Part shown: positions 53,011 to 62,018 of the stretch, piece by piece
Numbering within the stretch: the stretch's first letter is position 1
Layout of the letters: the number at the start of each line of letters is the position of its first letter
From: Arcobacter sp. CECT 8983
GTDB taxonomy: Bacteria > Campylobacterota > Campylobacteria > Campylobacterales > Arcobacteraceae
DNA: 64,000 nucleotides
Assembly (NCBI RefSeq): GCF_004118855.1
Contig: NZ_PDKF01000004.1
Span: 459,604 to 523,603, forward strand
Direction of reading: 5' to 3'
Notes under the pieces: model-generated
Databases searched by the model: none
Told to the model about the DNA's origin: nothing
Seen by the model: only the letters and a program-made list of their open reading frames with translations
Position numbers and translations under genes: made by a program

Positions 53011-54183
53011 ATGATATATGATTATTTAATAGTAGGCTCAGGTATTATTGGAATGACAATTGCCTATGAGTTAAAAGAAAGGAATTCTTCTTTAAAAATA
53101 GCTATTATTGATAAAGAAGAATATGTAGCAAAACATGCAAGTGGAAGAAATAGTGGAGTTCTTCATGCAGGTTTTTATTACACTGCAAATAGTTTAAAAG
53201 CAAAATTTACAGTAGATGGAAATAGACTAATGAAAGAGTTTTGTAAAAAGAATAATATTTTTGTAAATGAAACTCAGAAAATAGTTGTTTCAAAAAATGA
53301 AAAAGAAGTTCAAGGGATATATCAACTTCAAAAAAGAGCAGAAACAAATGGAGTTGAAACAAAAATTATAAGTGAAGAAGAAGTTTTAAAAATTGATCCA
53401 AATATCAAAACTTATAAAAAGGCACTTTTTTCTCCAAATACAGCAAGTGTAGATCCAAAAGATGTTTGTTTTAAATTAAAAGATGTTTTAAAAGAAAAAG
53501 GAATAAATTTTTATTTTAATACTCCTTTTGATGATTGTACTTTAAAATATAAATATTTAATTAATTGTGCAGGAGCATATGCAGATAAGATTGCTCAAAA
53601 ATTTGGTTTAGCAAAAGATTATACTTTACTTCCTTTTAAAGGAATTTATCTAAAATATACAACAAATAAAAGTGATATTAAAACAAATATATATCCTGTT
53701 CCAAATTTAGCAAATCCTTTTCTAGGTGTTCATTATACAATTACAGTAGATGGAAGTATAAAAATAGGACCTACTGCTATTCCAGCTTTTTGGAGAGAAA
53801 ATTATAAAGGGTTTGCAAATTTTAATTTTAAAGAAATGATTGAAATATTATACTTCGAAACAAAGCTATTTATTCAAAATAGTTTTAACTTTAGAAAGCT
53901 AGCAATTGAAGAAATGAAAAACTATCGATCACATATTTTTATTCAAAAAGCAAAAGATATGGTTAAAAAAATTGGAGATAATTTTGAACCAATTCCTGCT
54001 GGAATAAGAGCACAGTTATTAGATAAAAAAACAAATGAATTAGTTCAAGATTTTGTGCTTGAGCATGATAAAAAATCAACTCATATTTTAAATGCTGTAA
54101 GCCCTGCTTTTACTTGTAGCTTTGCATTTGCAAAATATGTAGTTAATGAAATTGAAAAAAATAAAGGAAATAATAATGAATAA
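53011..54183 (+). CDS. lhgO: L-2-hydroxyglutarate oxidase (LhgO-like FAD enzyme)
   Basis: The 390-residue protein has the FAD motif YLIVGSGIIGMTIAYELK (residues about 4–21), then ASGRNSGVLHAGFYYTANSL and FTVDGNRLMKEFCKKNNIF. Further blocks include SPNTASVDPKDVCFKL, INCAGAYADKIAQKFG and PFKGIYLKY. These match LhgO/YgaF-type L-2-hydroxyglutarate oxidases, which return 2-oxoglutarate and pass electrons to quinone. The start is directly after the wbpE stop. WbpB-type enzymes can reduce 2-oxoglutarate to 2-hydroxyglutarate, so this gene may clean up that by-product; it could also act on a sugar acid. Enzyme family firm, purpose inferred. Confidence 0.85.
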   Translation: MIYDYLIVGSGIIGMTIAYELKERNSSLKIAIIDKEEYVAKHASGRNSGVLHAGFYYTANSLKAKFTVDGNRLMKEFCKKNNIFVNETQKIVVSKNEKEVQGIYQLQKRAETNGVETKIISEEEVLKIDPNIKTYKKALFSPNTASVDPKDVCFKLKDVLKEKGINFYFNTPFDDCTLKYKYLINCAGAYADKIAQKFGLAKDYTLLPFKGIYLKYTTNKSDIKTNIYPVPNLANPFLGVHYTITVDGSIKIGPTAIPAFWRENYKGFANFNFKEMIEILYFETKLFIQNSFNFRKLAIEEMKNYRSHIFIQKAKDMVKKIGDNFEPIPAGIRAQLLDKKTNELVQDFVLEHDKKSTHILNAVSPAFTCSFAFAKYVVNEIEKNKGNNNE

Positions 54184-55156
54184 ATTAGAAAATGCAAAAG
54201 TTTTAGTGATAGGTGCAGCAGGTTTTATTGGAGGATTTGTTGTAAGTGAATTGTTAAAAGAACCTGTAAAGGAAGTTATTATTTATGATAATTTTACTAG
54301 AGGTAAAATGGAAAATCTTGAAGATAGTTTAAAAGATTCAAGATGCTCGATTTTCCCTTATGGTGGTGATGTAAGAGAAATTGATGTTTTAGATAAAGCT
54401 ATGGAAGGTGTAGATTATGTATTTCATTTAGCTGCTATGTGGCTTTTGCATTGTAAAGATTTTCCACGAACAGCATTTGATGTAAATATTGCAGGTACTT
54501 TTAATGTATTAGAAGCTTGTGTAAAACATAAAGTTAAAAAGCTAATTTATAGTTCTTCTGCTTCTGTTTATGGAGATGCAGTACAAGTTCCAATGACAGA
54601 AGATCATCCTTTTAATAATAAAAATTTCTATGGTGCAACAAAAATAGCTGGAGAAGCTATGTGTACAGCTTATAATGATAGATATGGTTTAGAAATTGTA
54701 GGACTTAGATATATGAATGTTTATGGTCCTGGACAAGACCAACATGCAGTTTATAGTGGAGTAGTTCCAATTGTTTTAAATAAAATTGATAGAAATGAAG
54801 AACCTACTGTAAATGGAGATGGAAGTCAAGCGTATGATTTTATTTATGTTGAAGATATAGCAAGATGTAATATTGCAGCAGCTAAATCAGACGTGAAACT
54901 TGGATATTACAATGTGGGAACAGAAATCCAAACTACTATTAAAACACTATGCGAAACAATGTTAAAGTTAAAAGAATCTAATCTAAAAATCAACTATATC
55001 CCTTATAGCGAAGATGATGCAAGACAATTAGTTCAAAATAGAATTGGATCAAGAAAAAAAGCAGAAAAAGAGTTAGGATTTAAATATAAATACTCTTTAG
55101 AAGAAGGACTTAATAAACTTATAACTTGGAGAGAAGAAAAAGGGATTAGAGGTTAA
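54176..55156 (+). CDS. NAD-dependent epimerase/dehydratase (extended SDR), nucleotide-sugar type
   Basis: The 326-residue SDR has VLVIGAAGFIGGFVVSELL, VIIYDNFTRGKMENLED, YVFHLAAMWLLHCKDFPRTA, IYSSSASVYG and FYGATKIAGEAMCTAYNDRYG with Tyr-x3-Lys, and LRYMNVYGPGQDQ. It is likely to act on a UDP-sugar, for example C4 epimerisation of a diacetamido uronate, but the exact substrate is not readable. ATG at 54176 is chosen: AAGGA lies seven bases upstream and homologues start near MNKLENAK. Overlaps lhgO by eight bases. Confidence 0.88.
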   Translation: MNKLENAKVLVIGAAGFIGGFVVSELLKEPVKEVIIYDNFTRGKMENLEDSLKDSRCSIFPYGGDVREIDVLDKAMEGVDYVFHLAAMWLLHCKDFPRTAFDVNIAGTFNVLEACVKHKVKKLIYSSSASVYGDAVQVPMTEDHPFNNKNFYGATKIAGEAMCTAYNDRYGLEIVGLRYMNVYGPGQDQHAVYSGVVPIVLNKIDRNEEPTVNGDGSQAYDFIYVEDIARCNIAAAKSDVKLGYYNVGTEIQTTIKTLCETMLKLKESNLKINYIPYSEDDARQLVQNRIGSRKKAEKELGFKYKYSLEEGLNKLITWREEKGIRG

Positions 55157-55160
55157 TACT

Positions 55161-56351
55161 ATGAAAATGAATATTCCTATTACAAAAACAATATTTGGTG
55201 ATGAAGAAAAAGAAGCTATGGTTAAACCTCTTGATACAGGTTGGGTAGTTCAAGGTCCAAATGTAGCTAAATTTCAAGAAATATTTAGTGATTTTACAAA
55301 AGCAAAATATTCTCATGCTACAACAAGTTGTACAACAGCCCTTCATTTAGGTCTAGAAGCGATAGGTATTAAAAGAGGAGATAAAGTAATTGTTCCTTCT
55401 TTTACTTATGTGGCAAGTGCAAATGCAGTTGAATATACAGGTGCAGAAGTTGTATTTTGTGATATTGATTTAAAAACATTTAATATTGATGAAACAAAAT
55501 TAGAAGATTTGATAAAAAATGATACTTCGATTAAAGCAATAATGCCAGTAAATCTATTTGGACTTTGTGCAAACATGCCTTATATTATGGAGTTAGCTAA
55601 AAAATATAACTTGAAAGTTATTGAAGATAGTGCTTGTGGTTTTGATGGTTGGATAGGAGATAAACACTCTGGTACTTTTGGAGATTGTGGTTGTTTTTCT
55701 TTTCATCCAAGAAAATCAATATGTACGGGGGAAGGTGGTATGTTAATTACCAGTGATGAAGATATTGCAAATAAAGTATCTCAACTAAAAGACCATGGAG
55801 CAAGTAAATCAGACCTTCAGAGACACAAAGAGAAAGGTGGTTCTTTATTACCTGACTTTACTATGAGAGGATACAACTATAGAATGACGGATATGCAAGG
55901 TGCACTTGGTGTTTGTCAAATGAATAAAAAAGAATATATCATGAATGGACGAAGAGAAGTTGCTTCAAAATATGATGAAGCATTAAAAGATATATCTCAA
56001 CTTATAACTCCTTTTACTCCAGAAAATTATAAACATGGATATCAATCATATGTTTGTATTTTTACGGATGGAGAAGATATTGCTACTCTTACTAAAGAAC
56101 AAATAGATAGAATAAATATAAAAAGAAATATTTTTATGGAAAAGTTAGAAGATATGACTATTGCTACAAGACAAGGAACACACGCTGTACATACCTTAGG
56201 TTATTATAAAAATAAAAATAGTTTTAGTGATGAAGATTTCCTTATGAGTTATGCTGCAGATAGGCTATCTATTGCCTTACCTCTTTATGCTGGTATGTCT
56301 GAGGAAGAATTTAACTATGTGATTTCAAATATAAAAGAGGCTTTAAAATAG
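55161..56351 (+). CDS. DegT/DnrJ/EryC1/StrS family aminotransferase
   Basis: The 396-residue PLP enzyme has ATTSCTTALHLGLEAIGIKR, SFTYVASANAVEYTGAEVVF, VIEDSACGFDGWIGDKHSGT, and FSFHPRKSICTGEGGM where the Lys forms the Schiff base. DFTMRGYNYRMTDMQGALGV follows. It acts on a keto sugar nucleotide or a keto group elsewhere. It is the second aminotransferase in this cluster, after wbpE, and groups with sugar aminotransferases for 4-amino sugars or perosamine-like units. The ATG has GAGG about nine bases upstream. Product not known. Confidence 0.88.
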   Translation: MKMNIPITKTIFGDEEKEAMVKPLDTGWVVQGPNVAKFQEIFSDFTKAKYSHATTSCTTALHLGLEAIGIKRGDKVIVPSFTYVASANAVEYTGAEVVFCDIDLKTFNIDETKLEDLIKNDTSIKAIMPVNLFGLCANMPYIMELAKKYNLKVIEDSACGFDGWIGDKHSGTFGDCGCFSFHPRKSICTGEGGMLITSDEDIANKVSQLKDHGASKSDLQRHKEKGGSLLPDFTMRGYNYRMTDMQGALGVCQMNKKEYIMNGRREVASKYDEALKDISQLITPFTPENYKHGYQSYVCIFTDGEDIATLTKEQIDRINIKRNIFMEKLEDMTIATRQGTHAVHTLGYYKNKNSFSDEDFLMSYAADRLSIALPLYAGMSEEEFNYVISNIKEALK

Positions 56352-56352
56352 T

Positions 56353-58353
56353 ATGTGTGGTATTGTAGGAACATTATCATTAAATAGACCATCTATAGAT
56401 GTAAATTATATAAAACCTATGGCTGATAAAATTGCTCATAGAGGGCCTGATGATGCGGGTTATTTATGTTTTCATACAGGTGCAAGACATAATAAAAGAG
56501 TTTCTTTTTATCAAAATCTTACAGATGAAAGATATAAAAATATAGATGATATGCTTCCTACAATTGAATCAAGCTCCGCTCAAAGAGAATTACATTCACA
56601 TGACTATGATCTTTACATGGGACACAGAAGGCTTTCTATTTTAGATGTTTCTTATGCTGGACATCAGCCTATGAGTGACTTGTCTAAAAATATTTGGATA
56701 GCTTATAATGGTGAGATATATAACTTTAAAGAAATTAGAAAAGAACTTGAAGAATTAGGACATCGATTTAAAAGTCATACTGATACAGAAGTTATTATCT
56801 ATGCATATATTGAGTGGGGAATAGAATGTATTAAAAAGTTTAATGGTATGTTTGCATTTTCTCTTTATGATAATTTTAATAAAAAGTTTTATCTTTGTAG
56901 AGATAGATATGGAATAAAACCTGTATATTATCATCTGTCTAAGGATAAGACTTTTATATATGCAAGTGAGATTAAATCTATTTTAGAATATAAAGAGTAT
57001 AAAAGTGAAGTTGATAAAGAAGCTTTATTAGAATATTTTACATTCCAAAATATATTTACAAATAAAACTTTACATAAAGATATTCAAATACTTGAAGCTG
57101 GATATTACTTTGAAATTGATTTATTGTCTAAAGAAATAGAGAAAAAACAATACTGGGATTTTGATTTTTCTGAACCAGATACTGTAAAAGATGAAAGAGA
57201 ATATATTGAAGAACTTGATAGACTTTTTACTCAAGCAGTAGAACGTCAGCTTGTAGCTGATGTACAAGTAGGAAGTTATCTAAGTGGTGGTATGGATAGT
57301 GGAAGTATAACTGCTATAGCTTCAAATTATTTTCAAAAATCAAATGATTTTTTAAAAACTTTTACAGTAGGTTTTGACTTGTCAAGTGCTAGTGGGATGG
57401 AACTTAGTTTTGATGAGCGAGCAAAATCTGAGTATATGTCATACAAGTTTAAAACTGAGCATTATGAAATGGTTTTAAAATCTGGTGATATGGAAAGATG
57501 TATGAATAAATTTGCATATCATTTAGAAGAACCAAGAGTAGGACAAAGTTATCCAAACTATTATGCAGCAAAGCTTGCTAGTAAATTTGTAAAGGTAGTA
57601 TTAAGCGGAGCCGGTGGTGATGAACTTTTTGCAGGCTATCCTTGGAGATACTACAAAGCAGTAAATAATGACTGCTTTGATAGCTACATAAATAAATATT
57701 ATAGCTTTTGGAAAAGACTTATTCCAAATAAAAAAATTAACAATGTGTTTTCACCTATTTTGTGTGCTACAGAAAAAGTATGGACTAGAGATATATTTGC
57801 AAATGTATTTGATACTCCTGTTAAAAATCAAACTCCAGAAGAGTATATAAATCATTCTTTATATTTTGAAGCAAAGACTTTTTTACATGGTTTACTAGTA
57901 GTTGATGATAAACTTTCTATGTCTCATAGTTTAGAAACAAGAGTACCTTTTCTTGATAATGATTTAGTAGATTTTGCACAAAAAGTGCCAGCTAAATATA
58001 AACTTGGTGATTTACAAAAAGTAATTAAGATGAACGAAAATGAAATAGGTAAAATGCAAAAAACAAATGATGGAAAAGTAATTTTAAGAAAAGCTATGAG
58101 TAAGTATATCCCCGAAGATATTCATAAGGCTGTAAAACAAGGCTTTAGTTCTCCTGACCAAAGCTGGTTCAAAGGTGAAAGTATAGAGTTTGTCAAAGCA
58201 AAACTTTTAAATAACGATGCAAATATATATAAATATATGGATAAGAACGCTACTCAAAAACTTATAAATGAACATTTAACAGGAAAAGAAAATAGAAGAT
58301 TATTTATTTGGAGTTTATTAAATTTTGAAGAGTGGAGTGATATTTATGGGTAA
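56353..58353 (+). CDS. asnB: Asparagine synthase (glutamine-hydrolysing) family, O-antigen amidotransferase type
   Basis: The 666-residue class II amidotransferase starts MCGIVGTLSL with Cys2 as nucleophile. The glutaminase domain runs to about 230 (HRGPDDAGYL, YNGEIYNFKEI, RDRYGIKPVYY). The synthetase domain has SYLSGGMDSGSITAIASNYF (ATP P-loop) and LSGAGGDELFAGYPWRYY. It is longer than E. coli AsnB by about 110 residues, with an insert in the N-terminal domain near 40–85. In O-antigen clusters such genes (WbpS/WbmI-like) amidate uronic acids, which suits the diacetamido-uronate genes here. True asparagine synthesis cannot be excluded. Confidence 0.9.
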   Translation: MCGIVGTLSLNRPSIDVNYIKPMADKIAHRGPDDAGYLCFHTGARHNKRVSFYQNLTDERYKNIDDMLPTIESSSAQRELHSHDYDLYMGHRRLSILDVSYAGHQPMSDLSKNIWIAYNGEIYNFKEIRKELEELGHRFKSHTDTEVIIYAYIEWGIECIKKFNGMFAFSLYDNFNKKFYLCRDRYGIKPVYYHLSKDKTFIYASEIKSILEYKEYKSEVDKEALLEYFTFQNIFTNKTLHKDIQILEAGYYFEIDLLSKEIEKKQYWDFDFSEPDTVKDEREYIEELDRLFTQAVERQLVADVQVGSYLSGGMDSGSITAIASNYFQKSNDFLKTFTVGFDLSSASGMELSFDERAKSEYMSYKFKTEHYEMVLKSGDMERCMNKFAYHLEEPRVGQSYPNYYAAKLASKFVKVVLSGAGGDELFAGYPWRYYKAVNNDCFDSYINKYYSFWKRLIPNKKINNVFSPILCATEKVWTRDIFANVFDTPVKNQTPEEYINHSLYFEAKTFLHGLLVVDDKLSMSHSLETRVPFLDNDLVDFAQKVPAKYKLGDLQKVIKMNENEIGKMQKTNDGKVILRKAMSKYIPEDIHKAVKQGFSSPDQSWFKGESIEFVKAKLLNNDANIYKYMDKNATQKLINEHLTGKENRRLFIWSLLNFEEWSDIYG

Positions 58354-59470
58354 ATTAAATTGTCAGATATGTAATGGTTTTGTAAAAAAAATAGATTTTC
58401 AGATTATGAAATGTGTAACAAGTGATACTAAAGTTATCAATACACCTCTTAATCATTCTTATTGTTCCAACTGTGGGTTTGTATTTATTGACTTTGATAA
58501 AAGAGTTGATTATGAAAAATTTTATAAAGACGATTATGAATTTTTACTAGATGGTGAAGTTGAACCCACTATTGATGATGGAAAATATAGTGACTCTTTA
58601 GTAGAATTTTATCAAGAATTTTTAGAAAATGATTCAAGTAAAACTTTTTTTGATATTGGTGCAGGTAAAGGTAATTTTATTCAGGCTGTTGAAAATAGAT
58701 ATGAAGAAATAAAAAAATATGCACTAGAACCAAGTAAATCATATGAACAATTAAAAACTAAAAGTTTTTTACAAGAAAAGTATAATAACTTCTTTAACTC
58801 GAGTGATTTTATTAAACAATTTGATTACATAAGTTTAATAGGTGTTTTGGAACATGTGCCAAATCCAAAAAAATTTCTAATTGATATAAAAAATATTATG
58901 CATGAAGACACTTATATTTTAATAGAAGTACCTAATTTTGAAAATAATAAATCAGATTTATTAACTATCGACCACTTATCTAAATTTACAGAAAATTCAA
59001 TTTTGAATCTTTTTAATGTCTGTAGTATGAAAGTTATTAAGAAAAAAGTATCTAATAGTGTACCTATGCAGTTTATACTGAAAAAAATCAGTAATGATAA
59101 TATAAAAATTAACTCTTTAAATGATTTCGACTATATTAATCATGCTATTAGTTATTTGAAAAAAATAGAAAATGATATTTGTAATATCAAAAACGATAAA
59201 ATTGTTATTTACGGGCAAGGTTTAGTTTTAGATTATTTGATAGGAGTAGGTAAAATAAATATAAAAAATATAGTTTGCATTATTGATGATAATTCTTTAT
59301 ATCAAGGAAAGAAATATAAAAATAAAATTGACATATTAAGTTTTGCTGAGTTTAAAACAAGTAATTTATTAAATGAAACAAAAAAAATATTTCTAGCAAT
59401 GAATGATTGTTATCATCATAAAGTTAGTTGCAAACTTAATGACTTTGAAATTATTGGAGCAAATATATGA
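58346..59470 (+). CDS. SAM-dependent methyltransferase with N-terminal zinc-binding region
   Basis: The 374-residue protein starts with a Cys-rich region (LNCQICNG and later SYCSNCGFVF), which resembles the Zn site in C-methyltransferases such as NovU and TylC-type enzymes. The methyltransferase core has KTFFDIGAGKGNFIQAVENR, YALEPSKSY and YISLIGVLEHVPNPKKFL. The C-terminal domain (about 285–374) has IVIYGQGLVLDYLIGVG and IVCIIDDNSLYQGKKYKN, the usual methyltransf-14 dinucleotide-like fold. It methylates a sugar or a nucleotide sugar. ATG at 58346 (GGAG upstream) is chosen; a TTG at 58325 is longer. Overlap with asnB is eight bases. Confidence 0.85.
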   Translation: MGKLNCQICNGFVKKIDFQIMKCVTSDTKVINTPLNHSYCSNCGFVFIDFDKRVDYEKFYKDDYEFLLDGEVEPTIDDGKYSDSLVEFYQEFLENDSSKTFFDIGAGKGNFIQAVENRYEEIKKYALEPSKSYEQLKTKSFLQEKYNNFFNSSDFIKQFDYISLIGVLEHVPNPKKFLIDIKNIMHEDTYILIEVPNFENNKSDLLTIDHLSKFTENSILNLFNVCSMKVIKKKVSNSVPMQFILKKISNDNIKINSLNDFDYINHAISYLKKIENDICNIKNDKIVIYGQGLVLDYLIGVGKINIKNIVCIIDDNSLYQGKKYKNKIDILSFAEFKTSNLLNETKKIFLAMNDCYHHKVSCKLNDFEIIGANI

Positions 59471-60336
59471 AGATCCTTTTAACAGGTTCTACAGGTTTTT
59501 TAGGTAATTATATAAAAAATAATATAGATAATAAGTATAATGTATTGTATGGTACAACTTCAAAGACTAATAATAAAGATTATTTAAAATTCGATTCACT
59601 TTATAAAGATATCGAAAAAGTGCTAGAAAATAAAACTATTGATTGTATTATTCACAATGCATCTATAATCCCTAAAAACTTCGATCAAGCAACTTATGAG
59701 TTATTTCTAGAAAACACTGAAATGATGAAAAATTTGTATGAGTATGCTAAAAAAAGCTACTTAAATAAATTTATTTATTTAAGTAGCTTTGGCTCAATGA
59801 GTGAGCCAAAGCTACTTGATATAGGGGATTATTACACTATGTCCAAAGTAGTTGGTGAACATTTTTGTTCAATGATGAACAAGAAAGGTATAAATGCAAC
59901 ATCATTTAGAATATCTGCTCCTTTTGGAGAATATTCTCATATTAAAAATGTTTTAAATATATTTATAGCCAAAGCTTTAAAAGATGAAGATTTAATACTT
60001 TATGGAACAGGAAGTCGAGAACAAAATTTTACTTATGCTGGAAATATTTTAAATGCTATAGAATTAGCACTTGATAATAATGCGAAGGGGACTTATGAAA
60101 TTGTAGGAGAAAAAAGTATATCAATGCTAGAATTGGCAAAAACAATTATTAAACTAACTAAATCTAAATCTAAAATAGTATTTAATGGCTTACAAGATAG
60201 TCAAGAAAACTATCGTCCTACTTATAGTTTTAAAAAAGCTTTTGATGATTTTGGATATTATCCTAAATATACAATTGAAGAAGCCTTAGAAAAATATTTA
60301 AAATGGTATAAAAATGAAAATTGCATTAATATCTGA
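59467..60336 (+). CDS. NAD-dependent epimerase/reductase (extended SDR)
   Basis: The 289-residue SDR has ILLTGSTGFLGNYIKNNI for NAD binding, DCIIHNASIIPKNFDQATYE, FIYLSSFGSMSEPKLLDIGD and YYTMSKVVGEHFCSMMNKKG with the Tyr-x3-Lys pair, and ITSFRISAPFGEYSH-like ISAPFGE. It is probably a 4-keto sugar reductase or epimerase. Overlaps the methyltransferase stop by four bases. The region just before the YxxxK motif contains two overlapping perfect hairpins (59753–59817), which is not normal for coding DNA. Substrate unknown. Confidence 0.88.
   Translation: MKILLTGSTGFLGNYIKNNIDNKYNVLYGTTSKTNNKDYLKFDSLYKDIEKVLENKTIDCIIHNASIIPKNFDQATYELFLENTEMMKNLYEYAKKSYLNKFIYLSSFGSMSEPKLLDIGDYYTMSKVVGEHFCSMMNKKGINATSFRISAPFGEYSHIKNVLNIFIAKALKDEDLILYGTGSREQNFTYAGNILNAIELALDNNAKGTYEIVGEKSISMLELAKTIIKLTKSKSKIVFNGLQDSQENYRPTYSFKKAFDDFGYYPKYTIEEALEKYLKWYKNENCINI
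59753..59817. repeat. Two overlapping perfect hairpins inside a coding sequence
   Basis: Hairpin 1: 59753–59769 pairs with 59774–59790 (17-bp arms, loop TTTA). Hairpin 2: 59781–59796 pairs with 59802–59817 (16-bp arms, 5-base loop). They share the middle arm 59781–59790, so they exclude each other. The 10-mer AAAGCTACTT occurs twice forward (59753, 59808) and once inverted (59781). It lies in codons 96–117 of the SDR gene, encoding KSYLNKFIYLSSFGSMSEPK. Symmetry was checked base by base. Confidence 0.92.
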
Positions 60337-61000
60337 TATACATTCAAATCTTTTTTATTTAAAAAAAGTATTACATGAAATAGAAAAAGAAAATGTTAAT
60401 GAAATTTATTGTTTAGGTGATTTAGTTGGTTATTACGATAAACCAAATGAAGTGATTGAGTTGATTAAAAAAAAAGATATTAAATGCTTAAAAGGAAATC
60501 ATGATAAATATTTATTAAATGAATTAGTTTATGACTTAAAAAAAGATGAACTTTATAGAATACAAAATCAAAGAAATATTTTAAGTGATGAAAACTTAGA
60601 TTTTTTACTAAATTTAAAAGATGAAATAATCTTAAAAGTAGGTAATAAAAAAGTTTATATGACTCATTCATTACCAAATGATTGTGAAAAATATATATAT
60701 AGTCTTGATACTTTAGACTTAGAGTTTTTAAAAGAGTATGATTATTATTTTTTTGGTCATACTCATATACCTAAAATTACATACCATTTTGGAACATGTA
60801 TTGTAAACCCAGGTTCTATAGGACAACCAAGAGATTATACTAAACAATCTTCTTATGCCATAGTTGATTTTGAATTAGAAGAAGTTAAAATGAAAAAGAT
60901 AGATCAAAATTTTTGTGAATTTAGTAAAAAATTAAAAAATAAACAATATGTAGTTCAATTGGTAGATATTTTGAAAAGAGGTAAAAATGAAAAAAATTAA
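60314..61000 (+). CDS. Metallophosphoesterase (YfcE/DR1281-like)
   Basis: The 228-residue enzyme has the calcineurin-like metal motifs: IALISDIHSNLFYL (D-x-H), IYCLGDLVGYYDKPNEV (G-D), LKGNHDKYLL (G-N-H-D), VYMTHSLPND (H) and FFGHTHIPKI (G-H-T-H), followed by NPGSIGQPRD. It is a YfcE-like phosphodiesterase/phosphatase. In this place it may remove phosphate from a sugar phosphate or act as a nucleotide-sugar hydrolase; substrate unknown. Start ATG overlaps the SDR gene by 23 bases and has no strong ribosome site. The stop overlaps the ATP-grasp gene. Confidence 0.86.
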   Translation: MKIALISDIHSNLFYLKKVLHEIEKENVNEIYCLGDLVGYYDKPNEVIELIKKKDIKCLKGNHDKYLLNELVYDLKKDELYRIQNQRNILSDENLDFLLNLKDEIILKVGNKKVYMTHSLPNDCEKYIYSLDTLDLEFLKEYDYYFFGHTHIPKITYHFGTCIVNPGSIGQPRDYTKQSSYAIVDFELEEVKMKKIDQNFCEFSKKLKNKQYVVQLVDILKRGKNEKN

Positions 61001-62018
61001 TGTTTTAGTTACGGGAATTGGTGGTGGAAGTCATGGTGAACAGATTATAAAATCACTAAAATTAATTAATGATTTAGATTTAACAATTATAGGAACTGAT
61101 GTTACTTCATTAACAACAGGAAAAAACTTAGTAGATAAGTTTTATTTGGTTCCTTATGTGGCAGATAAAAAATATGAAAAAATCATTTTTGATATAATAA
61201 AAGAAAACAATATCTCTTTTATATTTCACGGTTCAGAACCAGAGTTAAAATTTATATCTGAAAATAGAGAAAAATTTGAAAATGCTAATGTTAAACATCC
61301 TTTAAATTCAAAAGAAGCTATATCCTTGTGTATGAATAAATATGAAACTTATAAATATTTAGAAACTAAAGGTGTGAACCTACCAAAATTTAAAAAAATA
61401 GATAAGATTGAAGATATAAATGAAATAGATTTTTATCCTTTGGTATTAAAACCAAGTACGGGTTCTGGAGGCTCTTCAGATGTATACATAGCCCTAGATA
61501 AAGAAGATTGCCAATTGCTAGTTAAATATATGCTTAAACACAATGTAGATATTGTGGCTCAGCATTATATTGGAACACATGAAGATGAATATACAATAGG
61601 TGTAAGTTCGGATATTAATGGAAAAGTTTTAGGAAGTATTGCAATCAAAAGATTCATTACAAATGCATTGTCAACATATAAAAAAGTTAGAGACCAAAAC
61701 AATATTTATGTTATTTCATCTGGAATATCACAAGGAAAAGTGTGCCATAATGCGAACTTACAAAAACAAGCAGAGCATATTGCTGAATTAATTGATTCAA
61801 AAGGTCCTTTAAATATTCAATGTCGAGAAGTAAATGGTGAACTTATGTTATTTGAAATAAATCCTAGACTATCCGGAACTACATCATTACGAGCAATAGC
61901 AGGATACAATGAACCAGAGCTTATGATTAAACATCAAATTTTGGGCGAAAAATGGAACCATAACTACAATAATTCAACCATAATGAGAACAATTGAAGAG
62001 GTTGAGATTAGTGAATAA
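60987..62018 (+). CDS. ATP-grasp domain-containing ligase
   Basis: The 343-residue protein has a pre-ATP-grasp fold (VLVTGIGGGSHGEQIIKSLK, then ISFIFHGSEPELKFI) and an ATP-grasp fold from about 115: FYPLVLKPSTGSGGSSDVYI as the ATP loop, YIGTHEDEYTIGV and LMLFEINPRLSGTT for the two metal-binding acids. This is a CarB-like arrangement with carboxylate-amine ligase activity. In sugar clusters such enzymes join an amino acid or acid to an amino sugar. Start ATG with AGAGG upstream; overlaps phosphoesterase by 14 bases. Confidence 0.86.
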   Translation: MKKINVLVTGIGGGSHGEQIIKSLKLINDLDLTIIGTDVTSLTTGKNLVDKFYLVPYVADKKYEKIIFDIIKENNISFIFHGSEPELKFISENREKFENANVKHPLNSKEAISLCMNKYETYKYLETKGVNLPKFKKIDKIEDINEIDFYPLVLKPSTGSGGSSDVYIALDKEDCQLLVKYMLKHNVDIVAQHYIGTHEDEYTIGVSSDINGKVLGSIAIKRFITNALSTYKKVRDQNNIYVISSGISQGKVCHNANLQKQAEHIAELIDSKGPLNIQCREVNGELMLFEINPRLSGTTSLRAIAGYNEPELMIKHQILGEKWNHNYNNSTIMRTIEEVEISE

